DNA of 64,000 nt from Nitrososphaerota archaeon (GCA_028867595.1 JAGWGB010000008.1:1-64000); one strand, 5' to 3'. Positions 25,292 through 34,324 are shown, counted from the stretch's first letter. Numbers and translations are program-made. The notes: generated by a model not told the origin, from the sequence alone.

Positions 25292-27337
25292 ATGGTTAGC
25301 AATCTTATCTTATTCCAGATCTCAGTTCTGCTATTCCTAGGTGGGGCGCTGCTTGGTTTATTGTCGCGCAACAGTAGATTTTCCCGACACGCAATTTTTG
25401 TCCCCTCGATGATTGGTTCGATTTTTACTATCATGTTTTCCATCGGAGTCATTACAGGAAAGCCCATAACGTGGATGATTCCAAACGCAGTTCCTTTCTT
25501 TGACCTTGAAATATTTGTTGATGGAATATCTGCATTTTTTCTTTTGATTATAGGGATAGTTTCTTTTGCAGTCTCGCTATACTCAATTGGATATTCAAAG
25601 GAATATCAAATAGAAAAAAGAACTGCAGCCTTGGGATTTCTTTTCAACATATTCGTACTCTCAATGATTCTTGTGGTATCATCAAACAATGCCTTTTTCT
25701 TTCTAGTATTTTGGGAGTCAATGTCGCTGACATCTTTCTTCTTGGTTATTTATGATCATGACAAGGAAGAAAATCTCAAGTCTGGAATGACCTATCTTGT
25801 AATGACACATCTTGGAACTGCATTCATCTTTGCGTCATTTTTGTTAGGTTACATACAGACTGGAAGTTTCAGTTTTGATTCATTTCGTCATGGCTCTGCA
25901 GGATTTCCGTTATTTGTGAAAAACCTTGTATTTATTTTTGCATTCATTGGATTTGGGACAAAGGCAGGAATGGTTCCTCTACATGGCTGGCTGCCAAAAG
26001 CCCACCCATCTGCCCCAAGCAACATCTCTGCTCTCATGTCTGCAGTTATGATAAAAATTGGCATATATGGAATAATAAGAACAATTTTTGATTTTAGCGG
26101 CTTTGGGGTCTCGCCTGATTTTGTATGGTGGGGAATGCTCCTGATTGTTTTTGGCTCGGCGTCGGCCATAGTAGGAGTTCTTTATGCTGTAGTAGAGCGA
26201 GACATCAAGCGTGCCCTTGCCTTCTCTAGCATAGAAAACATTGGGATAATACTAGTCGGCCTTGGGCTCTCTGTAGTTTTTGCATCATTTCAGCTTACGG
26301 CATTTGCTGTACTTGCATTGGTGGCAAGCATGTATCACACAATCAACCATGCAGTCTTCAAAGGCTTGCTCTTCATGGGAGCAGGCTCTGTAGTATCTGC
26401 AACCCATACAAAAAACATCGAGCACCTGGGAGGTCTTGTAAAACAGATGCCATGGACTGCCTTGTTGTTTTTGATTGGGGCAATCTCAATTTCGGGTCTT
26501 CCTCCGTTTAATGGATTTGTCAGCGAGTGGTTTACAATGCAGTCTCTGCTGTCAAGCCACCACATACCGTCAACAATACTTCAAATCTCTATTGCCTTTG
26601 CAAGCTTGCCTTTTGCACTGACAATAGGAATTGCAGCTGCAACATTTGTCAAACTGTTTGGCATGACATTTCTTTCCAAGGCAAGAAGCAAGCATGCTAT
26701 CCACATCAAGGAAGTTTCGCGCAGCATGATTCTCGGGATGTCAATTCTTGCTGCAGCCTGTGTACTGTTAGGCGTCGTGCCATATCTTGGCACATCGTTG
26801 ATATCGACCGCATTTCATTTATCTTCCCAACCTTCAAGCCCGTTTGATTCTGTATCAATTCAGAACAGTTCAGGCAAAAGTTTTGCAAACCTTTCCATGC
26901 CAGTTGTTGTAATCATACTATCTTCAGTCTTGGTAGCAATCTTTGGCTTTATTCGGGTACTGGGTGGCAATACCAAAAAAACTGCATATGGCACGTGGGA
27001 TTGTGGATTTGGGGGCCTCAATGAGAGGATGGAATACACCCCAACATCACTCTCGCAGCCAATACGTGCAGTCTTCAAGGTTTTCTTCAAGCCGCACAAT
27101 CAAACTGAGAAAGAGTCCTTTGGAGAAAACCCGTACTTGCTAAAGACCGTAAAGATTGAAACTGTGGTAAAAAACATTTTCGAGGAGATGCTTTACGCGC
27201 CCATGGTTTCTTCATTTGTTTTCTTTTTTGACAAGGTGCGAAGGCTTCAGACCGGAAAGATAAACGCATACCTGCTTTACATCATGATAACACTCGTTCT
27301 GCTCTTGCTGTTTGTGAGGTTAAGCAATAATGTATGA
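25292..27337 (+). CDS. hyfB: Hydrogenase-4 subunit B-like proton-translocating antiporter subunit
   Basis: 681 residues, polytopic, of the NuoL/M/N-MrpA family. Conserved membrane residues are visible: Glu in LVFWESMSLTSFFLV, Lys in GTKAGMVPLHGWLPKAHPSAP and MSAVMIKIGIYGIIR, and His in MYHTINHAVFKGLLFM. These form the half-channels that move protons. A hydrophilic stretch (about 570-630) precedes the last helix, as in HyfB/HycC. It is the first gene of a six-gene overlapping operon; its end overlaps the next gene by eight bases. Confidence 0.88.
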   Translation: MVSNLILFQISVLLFLGGALLGLLSRNSRFSRHAIFVPSMIGSIFTIMFSIGVITGKPITWMIPNAVPFFDLEIFVDGISAFFLLIIGIVSFAVSLYSIGYSKEYQIEKRTAALGFLFNIFVLSMILVVSSNNAFFFLVFWESMSLTSFFLVIYDHDKEENLKSGMTYLVMTHLGTAFIFASFLLGYIQTGSFSFDSFRHGSAGFPLFVKNLVFIFAFIGFGTKAGMVPLHGWLPKAHPSAPSNISALMSAVMIKIGIYGIIRTIFDFSGFGVSPDFVWWGMLLIVFGSASAIVGVLYAVVERDIKRALAFSSIENIGIILVGLGLSVVFASFQLTAFAVLALVASMYHTINHAVFKGLLFMGAGSVVSATHTKNIEHLGGLVKQMPWTALLFLIGAISISGLPPFNGFVSEWFTMQSLLSSHHIPSTILQISIAFASLPFALTIGIAAATFVKLFGMTFLSKARSKHAIHIKEVSRSMILGMSILAAACVLLGVVPYLGTSLISTAFHLSSQPSSPFDSVSIQNSSGKSFANLSMPVVVIILSSVLVAIFGFIRVLGGNTKKTAYGTWDCGFGGLNERMEYTPTSLSQPIRAVFKVFFKPHNQTEKESFGENPYLLKTVKIETVVKNIFEEMLYAPMVSSFVFFFDKVRRLQTGKINAYLLYIMITLVLLLLFVRLSNNV

Positions 27338-28271
27338 CATTGCAACAATTGTGGTGGGAATAATTCAGGTGCTGGCCATGTTGGCACTGGCCCCACTGCT
27401 GACCGGAATAATCAGAAAAACAAAGGCAAGAACGCAAAAAAGAATCGGTGCCAGTATCTTGCAGCCATACTATGATCTGTTAAAGTTAGTACGAAAGGAC
27501 GAAGTGATATCAGATCAAACATCTTGGATATTCCGGGCATGTCCATGGGTTAATTTTGCAGCAATGGCAACGGCTGCATTTTTCATTCCTGTGTTTTTGG
27601 TGTATACGCCGTTTGGACTGGTAGGTGATCTTCTTCTTGTAGTAGGGCTTTTTGCGCTTGGTAGGTTTTTCACAATGCTTGCAGGCCTTGATGTGGCAAG
27701 CTCCTTTGGTGGACTTGGGAGCAGCAGGGAGATGATGATCTCTGCCCTTTTAGAGCCTGCCCTTTTTCTGAGCATATTTGTTGTAGCCATAACATATGGA
27801 GGAACAAATTTGAGCACAATGATTGAGGCATCTTCAAACTCTTCGTTTCTGCCTCATCCACAAATCATCTTTGCAGCAATAGGTCTGTTCATCATTATAC
27901 TGGGCGAAACAGGAAGACTTCCGTTTGACAATCCTGCTACCCATCTTGAACTTACCATGGTTCATGAGACAATGATTTTGGAATATTCAGGCAAAAGCCT
28001 AGCCATGATGGAATGGTCACAGTCCATCAAACAAATCATACTTTTCACGCTAATGGTAAACATCTTTGTCCCATGGGGAATTTCCTCGTCTATTTTGTTC
28101 TCATCTCTTGCAGTTGGATTTTTTATGTTTGCTGGAAAAATTTCGCTATTTGGAATCTTTGTTGCTTTTCTAGAATCCTCTGTTGCAAAATGGAGGCTCT
28201 TTAGGATACCTGATCTGATTGCAATAGCAATAGCCACTTCAATGATAGGTATAGTCCTCTGCTATCTTTAG
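27330..28271 (+). CDS. hyfC: Hydrogenase-4 subunit C-like (NuoH-type) membrane subunit
   Basis: 313 residues with about eight helices. YYDLLKLVRKDEVIS and the conserved loop GETGRLPFDNPATHLELTMVHE followed by LEYSGKSLAMM are diagnostic of the NuoH/HyfC/EchB family, which joins the membrane arm to the FeS module. The stop overlaps the GTG of the next gene (TAGTG). Confidence 0.9.
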   Translation: MYDIATIVVGIIQVLAMLALAPLLTGIIRKTKARTQKRIGASILQPYYDLLKLVRKDEVISDQTSWIFRACPWVNFAAMATAAFFIPVFLVYTPFGLVGDLLLVVGLFALGRFFTMLAGLDVASSFGGLGSSREMMISALLEPALFLSIFVVAITYGGTNLSTMIEASSNSSFLPHPQIIFAAIGLFIIILGETGRLPFDNPATHLELTMVHETMILEYSGKSLAMMEWSQSIKQIILFTLMVNIFVPWGISSSILFSSLAVGFFMFAGKISLFGIFVAFLESSVAKWRLFRIPDLIAIAIATSMIGIVLCYL

Positions 28272-28945
28272 TGATTTTTATGGAAACAATGCAGTTTGAT
28301 GTCTTGACAATTTCTGGTGCAGTGCTACTAATAGCTACATTTGGCATTGTGGCAACACGCGGATTCATGGATTGGCTAAACGCATATCGCTACCAATCAA
28401 TTGTACTTTCTGGAGTGACTGCCATCATAGGATACGTGACAGGAATTTGGGAAATTTACATTGCAGCTGGCCTGACATTAGTGATAAAGTCAATCATCAT
28501 TCCCAAAGTTCTAACATATGTTACAAGAAAACTTGAGATTGAGTTCAAGCTAGAAACTAATCCGTATGTCAGCATTCGCGCATCAGTAATAATTTCTGCA
28601 TTGCTGGTTGCCCTGTCATATTTTCTCATTCAGCAAATTCCGTTCAAATCTGACCAAATCGTAAACGCATACCTGCCCGTCTCAATGGCCCAGTTTTTCA
28701 TCGGTCTGTTTGTGCTTGTGAACAGGAGAACCGTGCTAAGCCAGGTCGTGGGGCTCTTGATAATCGAAAATGGGTTATTTCTCTTTGCAATGGCATTGAC
28801 GCATGGGGTATCTCTGTTAATAGAGGTGGGGATATTTGTGGACATTCTTGTTGGCATCTTGATCTCATCTATACTGCTTTTCAGGATAAGCCGAACATTT
28901 GATAGCCTAGACGTGGGCAAGCTAGAAAACTTGAGGGATGACTAG
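28271..28945 (+). CDS. hyfE: Hydrogenase-4 subunit E-like membrane subunit
   Basis: 224 residues, about seven hydrophobic helices, NuoK-like in the C-terminal half (VVGLLIIENGLFLFAMALTHG, where the Glu is the conserved membrane acidic residue; then LIEVGIFVDILVGILI). A GTG start overlaps the hyfC stop; ATG at 28280 is an alternative. It fits HyfE by size and position. Confidence 0.82.
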   Translation: MIFMETMQFDVLTISGAVLLIATFGIVATRGFMDWLNAYRYQSIVLSGVTAIIGYVTGIWEIYIAAGLTLVIKSIIIPKVLTYVTRKLEIEFKLETNPYVSIRASVIISALLVALSYFLIQQIPFKSDQIVNAYLPVSMAQFFIGLFVLVNRRTVLSQVVGLLIIENGLFLFAMALTHGVSLLIEVGIFVDILVGILISSILLFRISRTFDSLDVGKLENLRDD

Positions 28946-30438
28946 TGGACAGCCTCATATCTAACCTGACAATCCTATTCCTCCTTTTGCCGCCAATAGT
29001 TGGGGCAGGTCTTGTGACTGTCTTGAAAAAGAAAAGAACAATTGGAATCATAACAATATGCACTGCGTCTCTGATTCTTGTTCAAGTGCTTTTACTGGTA
29101 TCAAAAATAGTATCTGAAAAAACCATCACGGCATTTGGAAATACATTTTATGTAGACTCGTTGAGTGCGGTAATCCTGCTTTCAGTTTCAGTTGTGGGTT
29201 TTGTCGCCGCACTGTACTCTAAAAACTATATGGGCAGGCAGTATGACAACGGCACAGTAGACGACAAGCATATCGTAAGATACTACCAAGGATTCAATGT
29301 GTTTTTGCTAACAATGCTTGTAGTTCCAATAGCAAACAACTTGGGAATAATGTGGGTGACAGTTGAAGCTACGACACTTGTATCAGTCCTGTTGATAATG
29401 CTTTACTTTAAGGAAAATGCAATCGAGGCTGCATGGAAATATCTGATAATTGCAACGGTTGGCCTCTCCTTTGCACTTATTGGAACAGTATTTTTCTATT
29501 ATGCAAATATCAACGCAAACACCTCTGAAGACGCCATGAACTGGACTGGAATGGTACATGATGCAAAACACTTTGATCCTAATTTGGTTAAAATTGCATT
29601 TGTTTTCATACTTGTGGGATTTGGAACAAAAGCTGGCCTTGCACCAATGCACACTTGGCTTCCTGATGCGCACAGTGAAGCTCCGACACCTGTAAGCGCA
29701 ATCTTGTCAGGAGTACTGCTAAACTGTGCGTTTTATGGGATAATCCGATTCCATATAGTAAGTAGTGCATCGATAGGGCCAGAGTTTTCAAGCCAACTCT
29801 TGATAATACTTGCAGTCGTTTCTATTGGAATTGCAGCAGCGTCAATCTACTTCCAAAAGGACATGAAAAGAATGCTTGCCTACTCTAGCGTAGAGCACAT
29901 GGGTCTCATATCGCTTGGCATTGGCTTTGGAGGTCTGTTTGGAATCTACGGAGCAATACTTCAGATTGTAAATCACGCCATGGCAAAACCCCTGATGTTT
30001 TTTGCAAGTGGATCTGTAAACCAGAAATATGAAGCAAAGGCCATGTCAAAGATAAAAGGGATAATCCGGGTTATGCCGGTCACTGGAATTTTATTTTTGA
30101 TTGGGGGGCTGGCTCTTGTAGGCATGCCGCCGTTCAATGTTTTCTTGAGCGAGTTTATGATTCTAAGTTCCGGTTTTAAGAGTGGGCAGTTTATTGCAAC
30201 ATCGCTAGTAATTTTATTCCTGGTCATAACCTTTGCAGTATTTTTGAGGCATCTTCTCAAAATGATCTTTGGGAATCCTCTGTCAGAAATGAAAAAAGGA
30301 GAGATGGGAAAACTTGCAATCATACCTATGGCAATATTGTGCTCACTTGTAGTTATTTTTGGCATTTTCATACCTGCGCAACTGCAGACGCTGATACATA
30401 ATGCGTCAACAATAATTAGCGGAGGAGGATTTGCATGA
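28945..30438 (+). CDS. hyfF: Hydrogenase-4 subunit F-like antiporter subunit
   Basis: 497 residues, second NuoN/M-type antiporter subunit. It contains WVTVEATTLVSVLLI (Glu), GTKAGLAPMHTWLPDAHSEAPTPVSAILSGVLLNCAFYGIIR and LQIVNHAMAKPLMFF. LLNC at the TM7 Lys position is what I recall from HyfF. With hyfB this gives two proton-channel subunits. GTG start overlapping the hyfE stop (TAGTG); it ends overlapping hyfG by four bases (ATGA). Confidence 0.88.
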   Translation: MDSLISNLTILFLLLPPIVGAGLVTVLKKKRTIGIITICTASLILVQVLLLVSKIVSEKTITAFGNTFYVDSLSAVILLSVSVVGFVAALYSKNYMGRQYDNGTVDDKHIVRYYQGFNVFLLTMLVVPIANNLGIMWVTVEATTLVSVLLIMLYFKENAIEAAWKYLIIATVGLSFALIGTVFFYYANINANTSEDAMNWTGMVHDAKHFDPNLVKIAFVFILVGFGTKAGLAPMHTWLPDAHSEAPTPVSAILSGVLLNCAFYGIIRFHIVSSASIGPEFSSQLLIILAVVSIGIAAASIYFQKDMKRMLAYSSVEHMGLISLGIGFGGLFGIYGAILQIVNHAMAKPLMFFASGSVNQKYEAKAMSKIKGIIRVMPVTGILFLIGGLALVGMPPFNVFLSEFMILSSGFKSGQFIATSLVILFLVITFAVFLRHLLKMIFGNPLSEMKKGEMGKLAIIPMAILCSLVVIFGIFIPAQLQTLIHNASTIISGGGFA

Positions 30439-32045
30439 ATAATACAAATCTAGAAAATTATGCAAAAGAGATTGCATCCAAGTTTTCAAGCAAAATAGCA
30501 AAGACTTGGCAAAACAATGACGAGTTGCATCTTAACGTGGAACTAGATGCGATGCCAAAAATATGCGATTATGTTTACAAAAATCTGAACGCAAGGCTTG
30601 CAACAATAATCTGCTCCGATGAGCGAAAAAACATTGGAGGCTTTGCAATTCGATATGTCTTTGAAAAAGATAATGTCTTTATTTTTATCATAGTGTCTAC
30701 AGGCCAAGGCTTTGCTTTTCCAAGTATTATATCACACATTCCAGCTGCGGCGCTTTATGAACGAGAAATAAAAGACATGTTTGGATTGGTTCCAACAGGA
30801 AATCCTGATATGCGACCTCTAGTGCTGCACGAGCACTGGCCTGACGAGGTTTTTCCCTTGAGAAAGGAGTTTGAACTTGAAACAAAGGCCAAAAGGCAAG
30901 AAAAAGAATACCAGTTTTTGAGAGTGCAAGGCGAGGGAATATGCGAAATTCCTGTTGGACCAGTACATGCGGGAATCATAGAGCCAGGCCACTTTAGATT
31001 TAGCATCTTGGGGGAGAACATTGTAAACCTGGAAACCCGCCTATTTTACACGCACAAGGGAATAGAAAAACTCGCGGAATCTATGAGACTTGACGAGGCA
31101 TTGTTACTGTCTGAGCGCATTGCTGGAGACGAGTCTGTGGCAAACTCGTCAGCATTTTGTCAGGCAATTGAAAAGATAGCGCAAATAGAGATTCCAAAGA
31201 GGGCAAAAAAAATCAGGACTGTTTTTGCAGAGCTGGAGAGAATCTACAACCATGTGGGAACATTGGCAGGAATATCCACTGATGCAAGTTTTCCTTTTGG
31301 TGCTGCAAGGCTCAACATACTAAAAGAAAAACTAATGCAACTCAATGAATACCTCAGCGGAAGCCGCATTCTTTTTGGAGTTAACAGAATTGGGGGCGTA
31401 CGATGCGATATAACAGATGAAAATAAAAAATTAATTCTTGAAACCTTGAGTCAAGTTTCCGATGATTTTGACAAGGTGACAATCCTTCTAAAATCAAAAT
31501 CGTCCTTTATGGATAGATTGCGTGGCACTGGAGCTATCCAGAAAAAAATTGCACATGATCTTGGAACAGTTGGAATAGTTGCTAGATGTGTAGGAATAGA
31601 TGTTGACGCAAGACGTGATCATCCTTATGGCAGTTACTATCTACACAACCATAAAACGCCGCAAGAACTTGTGCAACACCAAATTGAGATGGAAAAACGA
31701 ACTGGCGATGCATTGGCAAGATTTGAAATACGTGTGCACGAAGTCCAAGATTCTCTTGACATCATAAGAGAATCACTTGATCTTGAGGATGATTCCTTGT
31801 TTACAAGTGTTCCAGAGAACCTTGAACCGTTCAGATCCGCACTTGGGTGGGCTGAATCTCATAGGGGTCAAACACTTCACTGGGTCATGATTGGGGAAAA
31901 TAACTCGATATTTCGATACAAGGTTAGAACCGCTTCATTTTGTAACTGGCCTGTCATCGAACAGGCCGTGCTAAATGACATTGTGCCAGACTTTCCTCTG
32001 GTCAATAAAAGCCTGGACCTGTCCTACTCGGGGAATGACCTATGA
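30435..32045 (+). CDS. hyfG: HyfG-like large subunit (NuoC-NuoD fusion) lacking NiFe ligands
   Basis: 536 residues: a NuoC-like domain (about 1-150, AALYEREIKDMFGLVPTGNPDMRPLVLHEHWP) fused to the NuoD/NiFe large-subunit domain (ILGENIVNLETRLFYTHKGIEKLAE onward). The N-terminal metal motif of hydrogenases (ERxCGxC) reads SERIAGDESVANS, with both Cys absent. The C-terminal DPCxxC region reads KSLDLSYSGNDL, also without Cys. No Ni-Fe site can form, so it is not a hydrogenase. GGAGGAGG precedes the ATG, a strong ribosome binding site. Confidence 0.88.
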   Translation: MNNTNLENYAKEIASKFSSKIAKTWQNNDELHLNVELDAMPKICDYVYKNLNARLATIICSDERKNIGGFAIRYVFEKDNVFIFIIVSTGQGFAFPSIISHIPAAALYEREIKDMFGLVPTGNPDMRPLVLHEHWPDEVFPLRKEFELETKAKRQEKEYQFLRVQGEGICEIPVGPVHAGIIEPGHFRFSILGENIVNLETRLFYTHKGIEKLAESMRLDEALLLSERIAGDESVANSSAFCQAIEKIAQIEIPKRAKKIRTVFAELERIYNHVGTLAGISTDASFPFGAARLNILKEKLMQLNEYLSGSRILFGVNRIGGVRCDITDENKKLILETLSQVSDDFDKVTILLKSKSSFMDRLRGTGAIQKKIAHDLGTVGIVARCVGIDVDARRDHPYGSYYLHNHKTPQELVQHQIEMEKRTGDALARFEIRVHEVQDSLDIIRESLDLEDDSLFTSVPENLEPFRSALGWAESHRGQTLHWVMIGENNSIFRYKVRTASFCNWPVIEQAVLNDIVPDFPLVNKSLDLSYSGNDL

Positions 32046-32836
32046 TCAAGGCTACAAGAAAGGGCATAGCGGGAAATGGCATAGAGACAATCAAGAATCT
32101 AACCCATACACTTGCAAGCAAAAATTATCGAGGAAGCGCAATTTTCACAGCAGAACCAACAAATGATCAAAGAAAAACACTTGAAGAAATCTGCCCAACA
32201 AAGGCGCTGTTTTCAACCAAGGAAAATAGTGTAATGGGTCTTGATAATGGAAAATGCATTACGTGCGGTTATTGTAGCGAGGCGGCATCCAAAACTATTG
32301 AGATTCAAAACAAGCCCTCTAATCCTGTAAAGACAAAAAGCCAGATGATTAGTTATTCTAGTCCGCAAACTCTCTTCCAAGAAAAGTCTTATGAACAAAC
32401 TGGCAATGAATTAAAAGAAAAAATTCAAAAAATGTTTGGCAGGTCGCTTGCAATACGCCAAGTTGATGCCGGCTCGTGTAACGGATGTGAGATTGAAATT
32501 GCTGCCCTCAACAATCCAATTTATGACATTGAAAGATTTGGAATTCATTTTGTAGCTTCGCCAAGACATGCAGATGTCTTGCTGGTTACTGGGCCTGCCT
32601 CAAGAAACATGGAAATTGCTTTGCTGCGAACCTATGAAGCAACGCCTGGCCCAAAAATTGTGATTGCTGTAGGTGCATGTGCGTGCAGTGGTGGAATATT
32701 TGGTGATACATATGCCACAACGGGGGGAATTGACAAGGTTGTTCCAGTCGATGTCTACATTCCTGGATGTCCTCCAAGACCTGAGGTGCTGCTTCAAGGG
32801 ATACTGTTAGCTGTAAACAGGATGAAATCTGAATAA
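32042..32836 (+). CDS. hyfI: HyfI-like small subunit (NuoB type) with N-terminal ferredoxin-like region
   Basis: 264 residues. The C-terminal NuoB domain keeps all four ligands of the proximal [4Fe-4S] cluster: SCNGCEIE, VGACACSGG and PGCPPRPE. The N-terminal 95 residues resemble a ferredoxin with only one complete site: EICPTKAL supplies one Cys and KCITCGYC three, while the second CP is replaced by AAS. The protein may therefore merge HyfH and HyfI functions and carry two clusters. Overlaps hyfG by four bases; last gene of the operon. Confidence 0.88.
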   Translation: MIKATRKGIAGNGIETIKNLTHTLASKNYRGSAIFTAEPTNDQRKTLEEICPTKALFSTKENSVMGLDNGKCITCGYCSEAASKTIEIQNKPSNPVKTKSQMISYSSPQTLFQEKSYEQTGNELKEKIQKMFGRSLAIRQVDAGSCNGCEIEIAALNNPIYDIERFGIHFVASPRHADVLLVTGPASRNMEIALLRTYEATPGPKIVIAVGACACSGGIFGDTYATTGGIDKVVPVDVYIPGCPPRPEVLLQGILLAVNRMKSE

Positions 32837-32953
32837 ATCAGTTTTTTCTACGATCTGATTTAAATTGTAAACACACAAAAACTGAAAAATAAGATATTAT
32901 CAATACTGGTATTCGAGTTTTGTTATTAAATAATCTTTGACATATATCATCAT

Positions 32954-33367
32954 ATGGAATTGTCAATTAAGAGATGTAGCTACGTTGCAGCCTCGTTTAT
33001 GATCGCAGTTGGTTTAATTTATTCTGTGGCAGCTTATTTTGAATCAGCGGAATTTAATGTTGAACTTGGGGCACAAATTGAAACAATGTTTTTTACGACC
33101 GCGGCAATACTTTACTTTCCGTTAGGAGTATGGATGTTAAAGAATGGGTTCAATAGTAGAGCCCCGTATGTCATGGCAATAATAGGCTCAGTTGCACTGA
33201 TCGGACTCTATATCGCATCTAGAATGATATCTTTGCCAGTGGTTGGAAAACAAGACGATGTTGGAATACTAGATATTTCAAGTAAGATCTTACAAGTAGC
33301 GATAATCGTGGTTTCATCAATTCTTATTCCGAAATTAAAGAAAGAACAAGTTCATCCGATTGTATAA
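32954..33367 (+). CDS. Four-helix membrane protein, unknown function
   Basis: 137 residues with four hydrophobic segments (about 10-30, 45-63, 70-92 and 108-127) and a Lys-rich C-terminus. No conserved functional motif is recognised. It is separated from the hyf-like operon by 117 nt with its own AT-rich promoter region, so it is probably a separate unit. Confidence 0.55.
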   Translation: MELSIKRCSYVAASFMIAVGLIYSVAAYFESAEFNVELGAQIETMFFTTAAILYFPLGVWMLKNGFNSRAPYVMAIIGSVALIGLYIASRMISLPVVGKQDDVGILDISSKILQVAIIVVSSILIPKLKKEQVHPIV

Positions 33368-33451
33368 TTTGATAATAAAAATTAGGTCATATCGTTATAA
33401 TATTTCAGTTTCAGATATCTAAATCCAAATCTTACAGGTCTAGAATCAGGG

Positions 33452-33610
33452 TTAATCTCCACCCATAGTATCACAGGCACATAATCCGTATTCGTCAATC
33501 TGAGTTTTACACACTGCACATTCTTCACCATAATGTACCTCCCATGCCTCTTTTGAATACATGTGGAGGTGGTCGTTTATCTCATCTGGAATTTGATTTT
33601 TGTCTGTCAT
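33452..33610 (-). CDS. 52-residue putative zinc-binding protein
   Basis: ATG at 33610, TAA at 33452. Cys pattern CAVC ... CAC plus several His (HLHMY, VHYGEE) suggests a zinc knuckle. It is the last of four small genes running the same way from 34324, with only three bases between it and the preceding zinc-ribbon ORF, so it is probably one transcript. Confidence 0.6.
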   Translation of the reverse strand: MTDKNQIPDEINDHLHMYSKEAWEVHYGEECAVCKTQIDEYGLCACDTMGGD

Positions 33611-33613
33611 GCA

Positions 33614-33742
33614 TCATTCCCAATTATCAAGATACTTTAGGCAGTAATCGCATACGGGAAAGCCATTTTCTTCCTCGTATGGTGTCTTGCATCTCTTGCA
33701 GATCTTTTTTGGCTTGCTTGATACATGTGTCTGCTCGGAAAT
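33614..33742 (-). CDS. Small zinc-ribbon ORF with no canonical start codon
   Basis: The frame encodes HVSSKPKKICKRCKTPYEEE and then FPVCDYCLKYLDNWE, two CxxC knuckles typical of a zinc ribbon. Upstream the frame closes at a TGA (33749-33751) with no ATG, GTG or TTG; ATT at 33742 is the only weak candidate. A GTG at 33752 in a neighbouring frame would join it if one base were removed. It may be a sequencing indel, a rare start, or a real frameshift. Confidence 0.5.
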   Translation of the reverse strand: MSEQTHVSSKPKKICKRCKTPYEEENGFPVCDYCLKYLDNWE

Positions 33743-33761
33743 ATTTTGTCACCAGCTGATA

Positions 33762-33932
33762 TCACACACGCTCGAGCTTTGAAATCAAACCTTCGATTTT
33801 TTCTGCATCTATAGCAAAGTTTGGGTCTATGCTGTCTACGGGACATGCGCCTTCTGCAAATTTCAGAATCTCAATTAAGGTCTTGATCTCTTTTTCATCC
33901 AAGGTTACCTGTTTTTCCATACTTTCTGTCAT
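33762..33932 (-). CDS. 56-residue hypothetical protein
   Basis: ATG at 33932 overlapping the TGA of the upstream 131-residue gene (ATGA), TGA at 33762. Charged helical N-half (QVTLDEKEIKTLIEILKFA), single Cys in EGACPVDS. Coupled translation supports it being real. Function unknown. Confidence 0.6.
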   Translation of the reverse strand: MTESMEKQVTLDEKEIKTLIEILKFAEGACPVDSIDPNFAIDAEKIEGLISKLERV

Positions 33933-34324
33933 CTCAAATTGTCACCAATTACCATCTGCTTTGCTATTTGGCAAAGCCATTTGATATGGGCAGAGTTTGT
34001 TACCTTGCTTCCTTCTATTATGGTCTTTTTTGCCTTGGAAAGGCTGTTTCCTACGAGGATCTCTTCCTTGTCAAGTCTCATGTTTGGCCCAAATTGGGCG
34101 ATTATTTTCAAAAAATTCTTTCTGTTGTCGTAGAAATTCACAAGGTCATACTGTGTCAGGTACTTGCCACTGGATTTGTCTTGCCTTGCAGACGCATCTT
34201 TGTATACCATCCTTGCGTGAGAAGGCATTTCTTGGTGTTCAAGTTTTTCCAATATTGGTTCGTTGTGTTTCCAAAAATCTCCAACGTCCATGTGGTCTAT
34301 TTTTTGAGAGGATATTCCATTCAT
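33929..34324 (-). CDS. Hypothetical protein, first gene of small-protein operon
   Basis: 131 residues, soluble, with no recognised family (includes DFWKHNEPILEKLEHQEMPS and GPNMRLDKEEILVGNSLSKA). A TATA-like aaattataa precedes the ATG on the minus strand. It heads a run of four small genes, at least two of them zinc-binding. The divergent 58-residue gene lies across a 152-nt spacer containing three ATTGCAAT palindromes. Confidence 0.6.
   Translation of the reverse strand: MNGISSQKIDHMDVGDFWKHNEPILEKLEHQEMPSHARMVYKDASARQDKSSGKYLTQYDLVNFYDNRKNFLKIIAQFGPNMRLDKEEILVGNSLSKAKKTIIEGSKVTNSAHIKWLCQIAKQMVIGDNLR

Noticed and set aside
25292-32836. Annotating the operon as an active formate hydrogenlyase or hydrogenase-4
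   Set aside because: The large subunit lacks all four Cys that bind Ni-Fe, and no formate dehydrogenase or maturation gene is near. Only the family relationship is kept.
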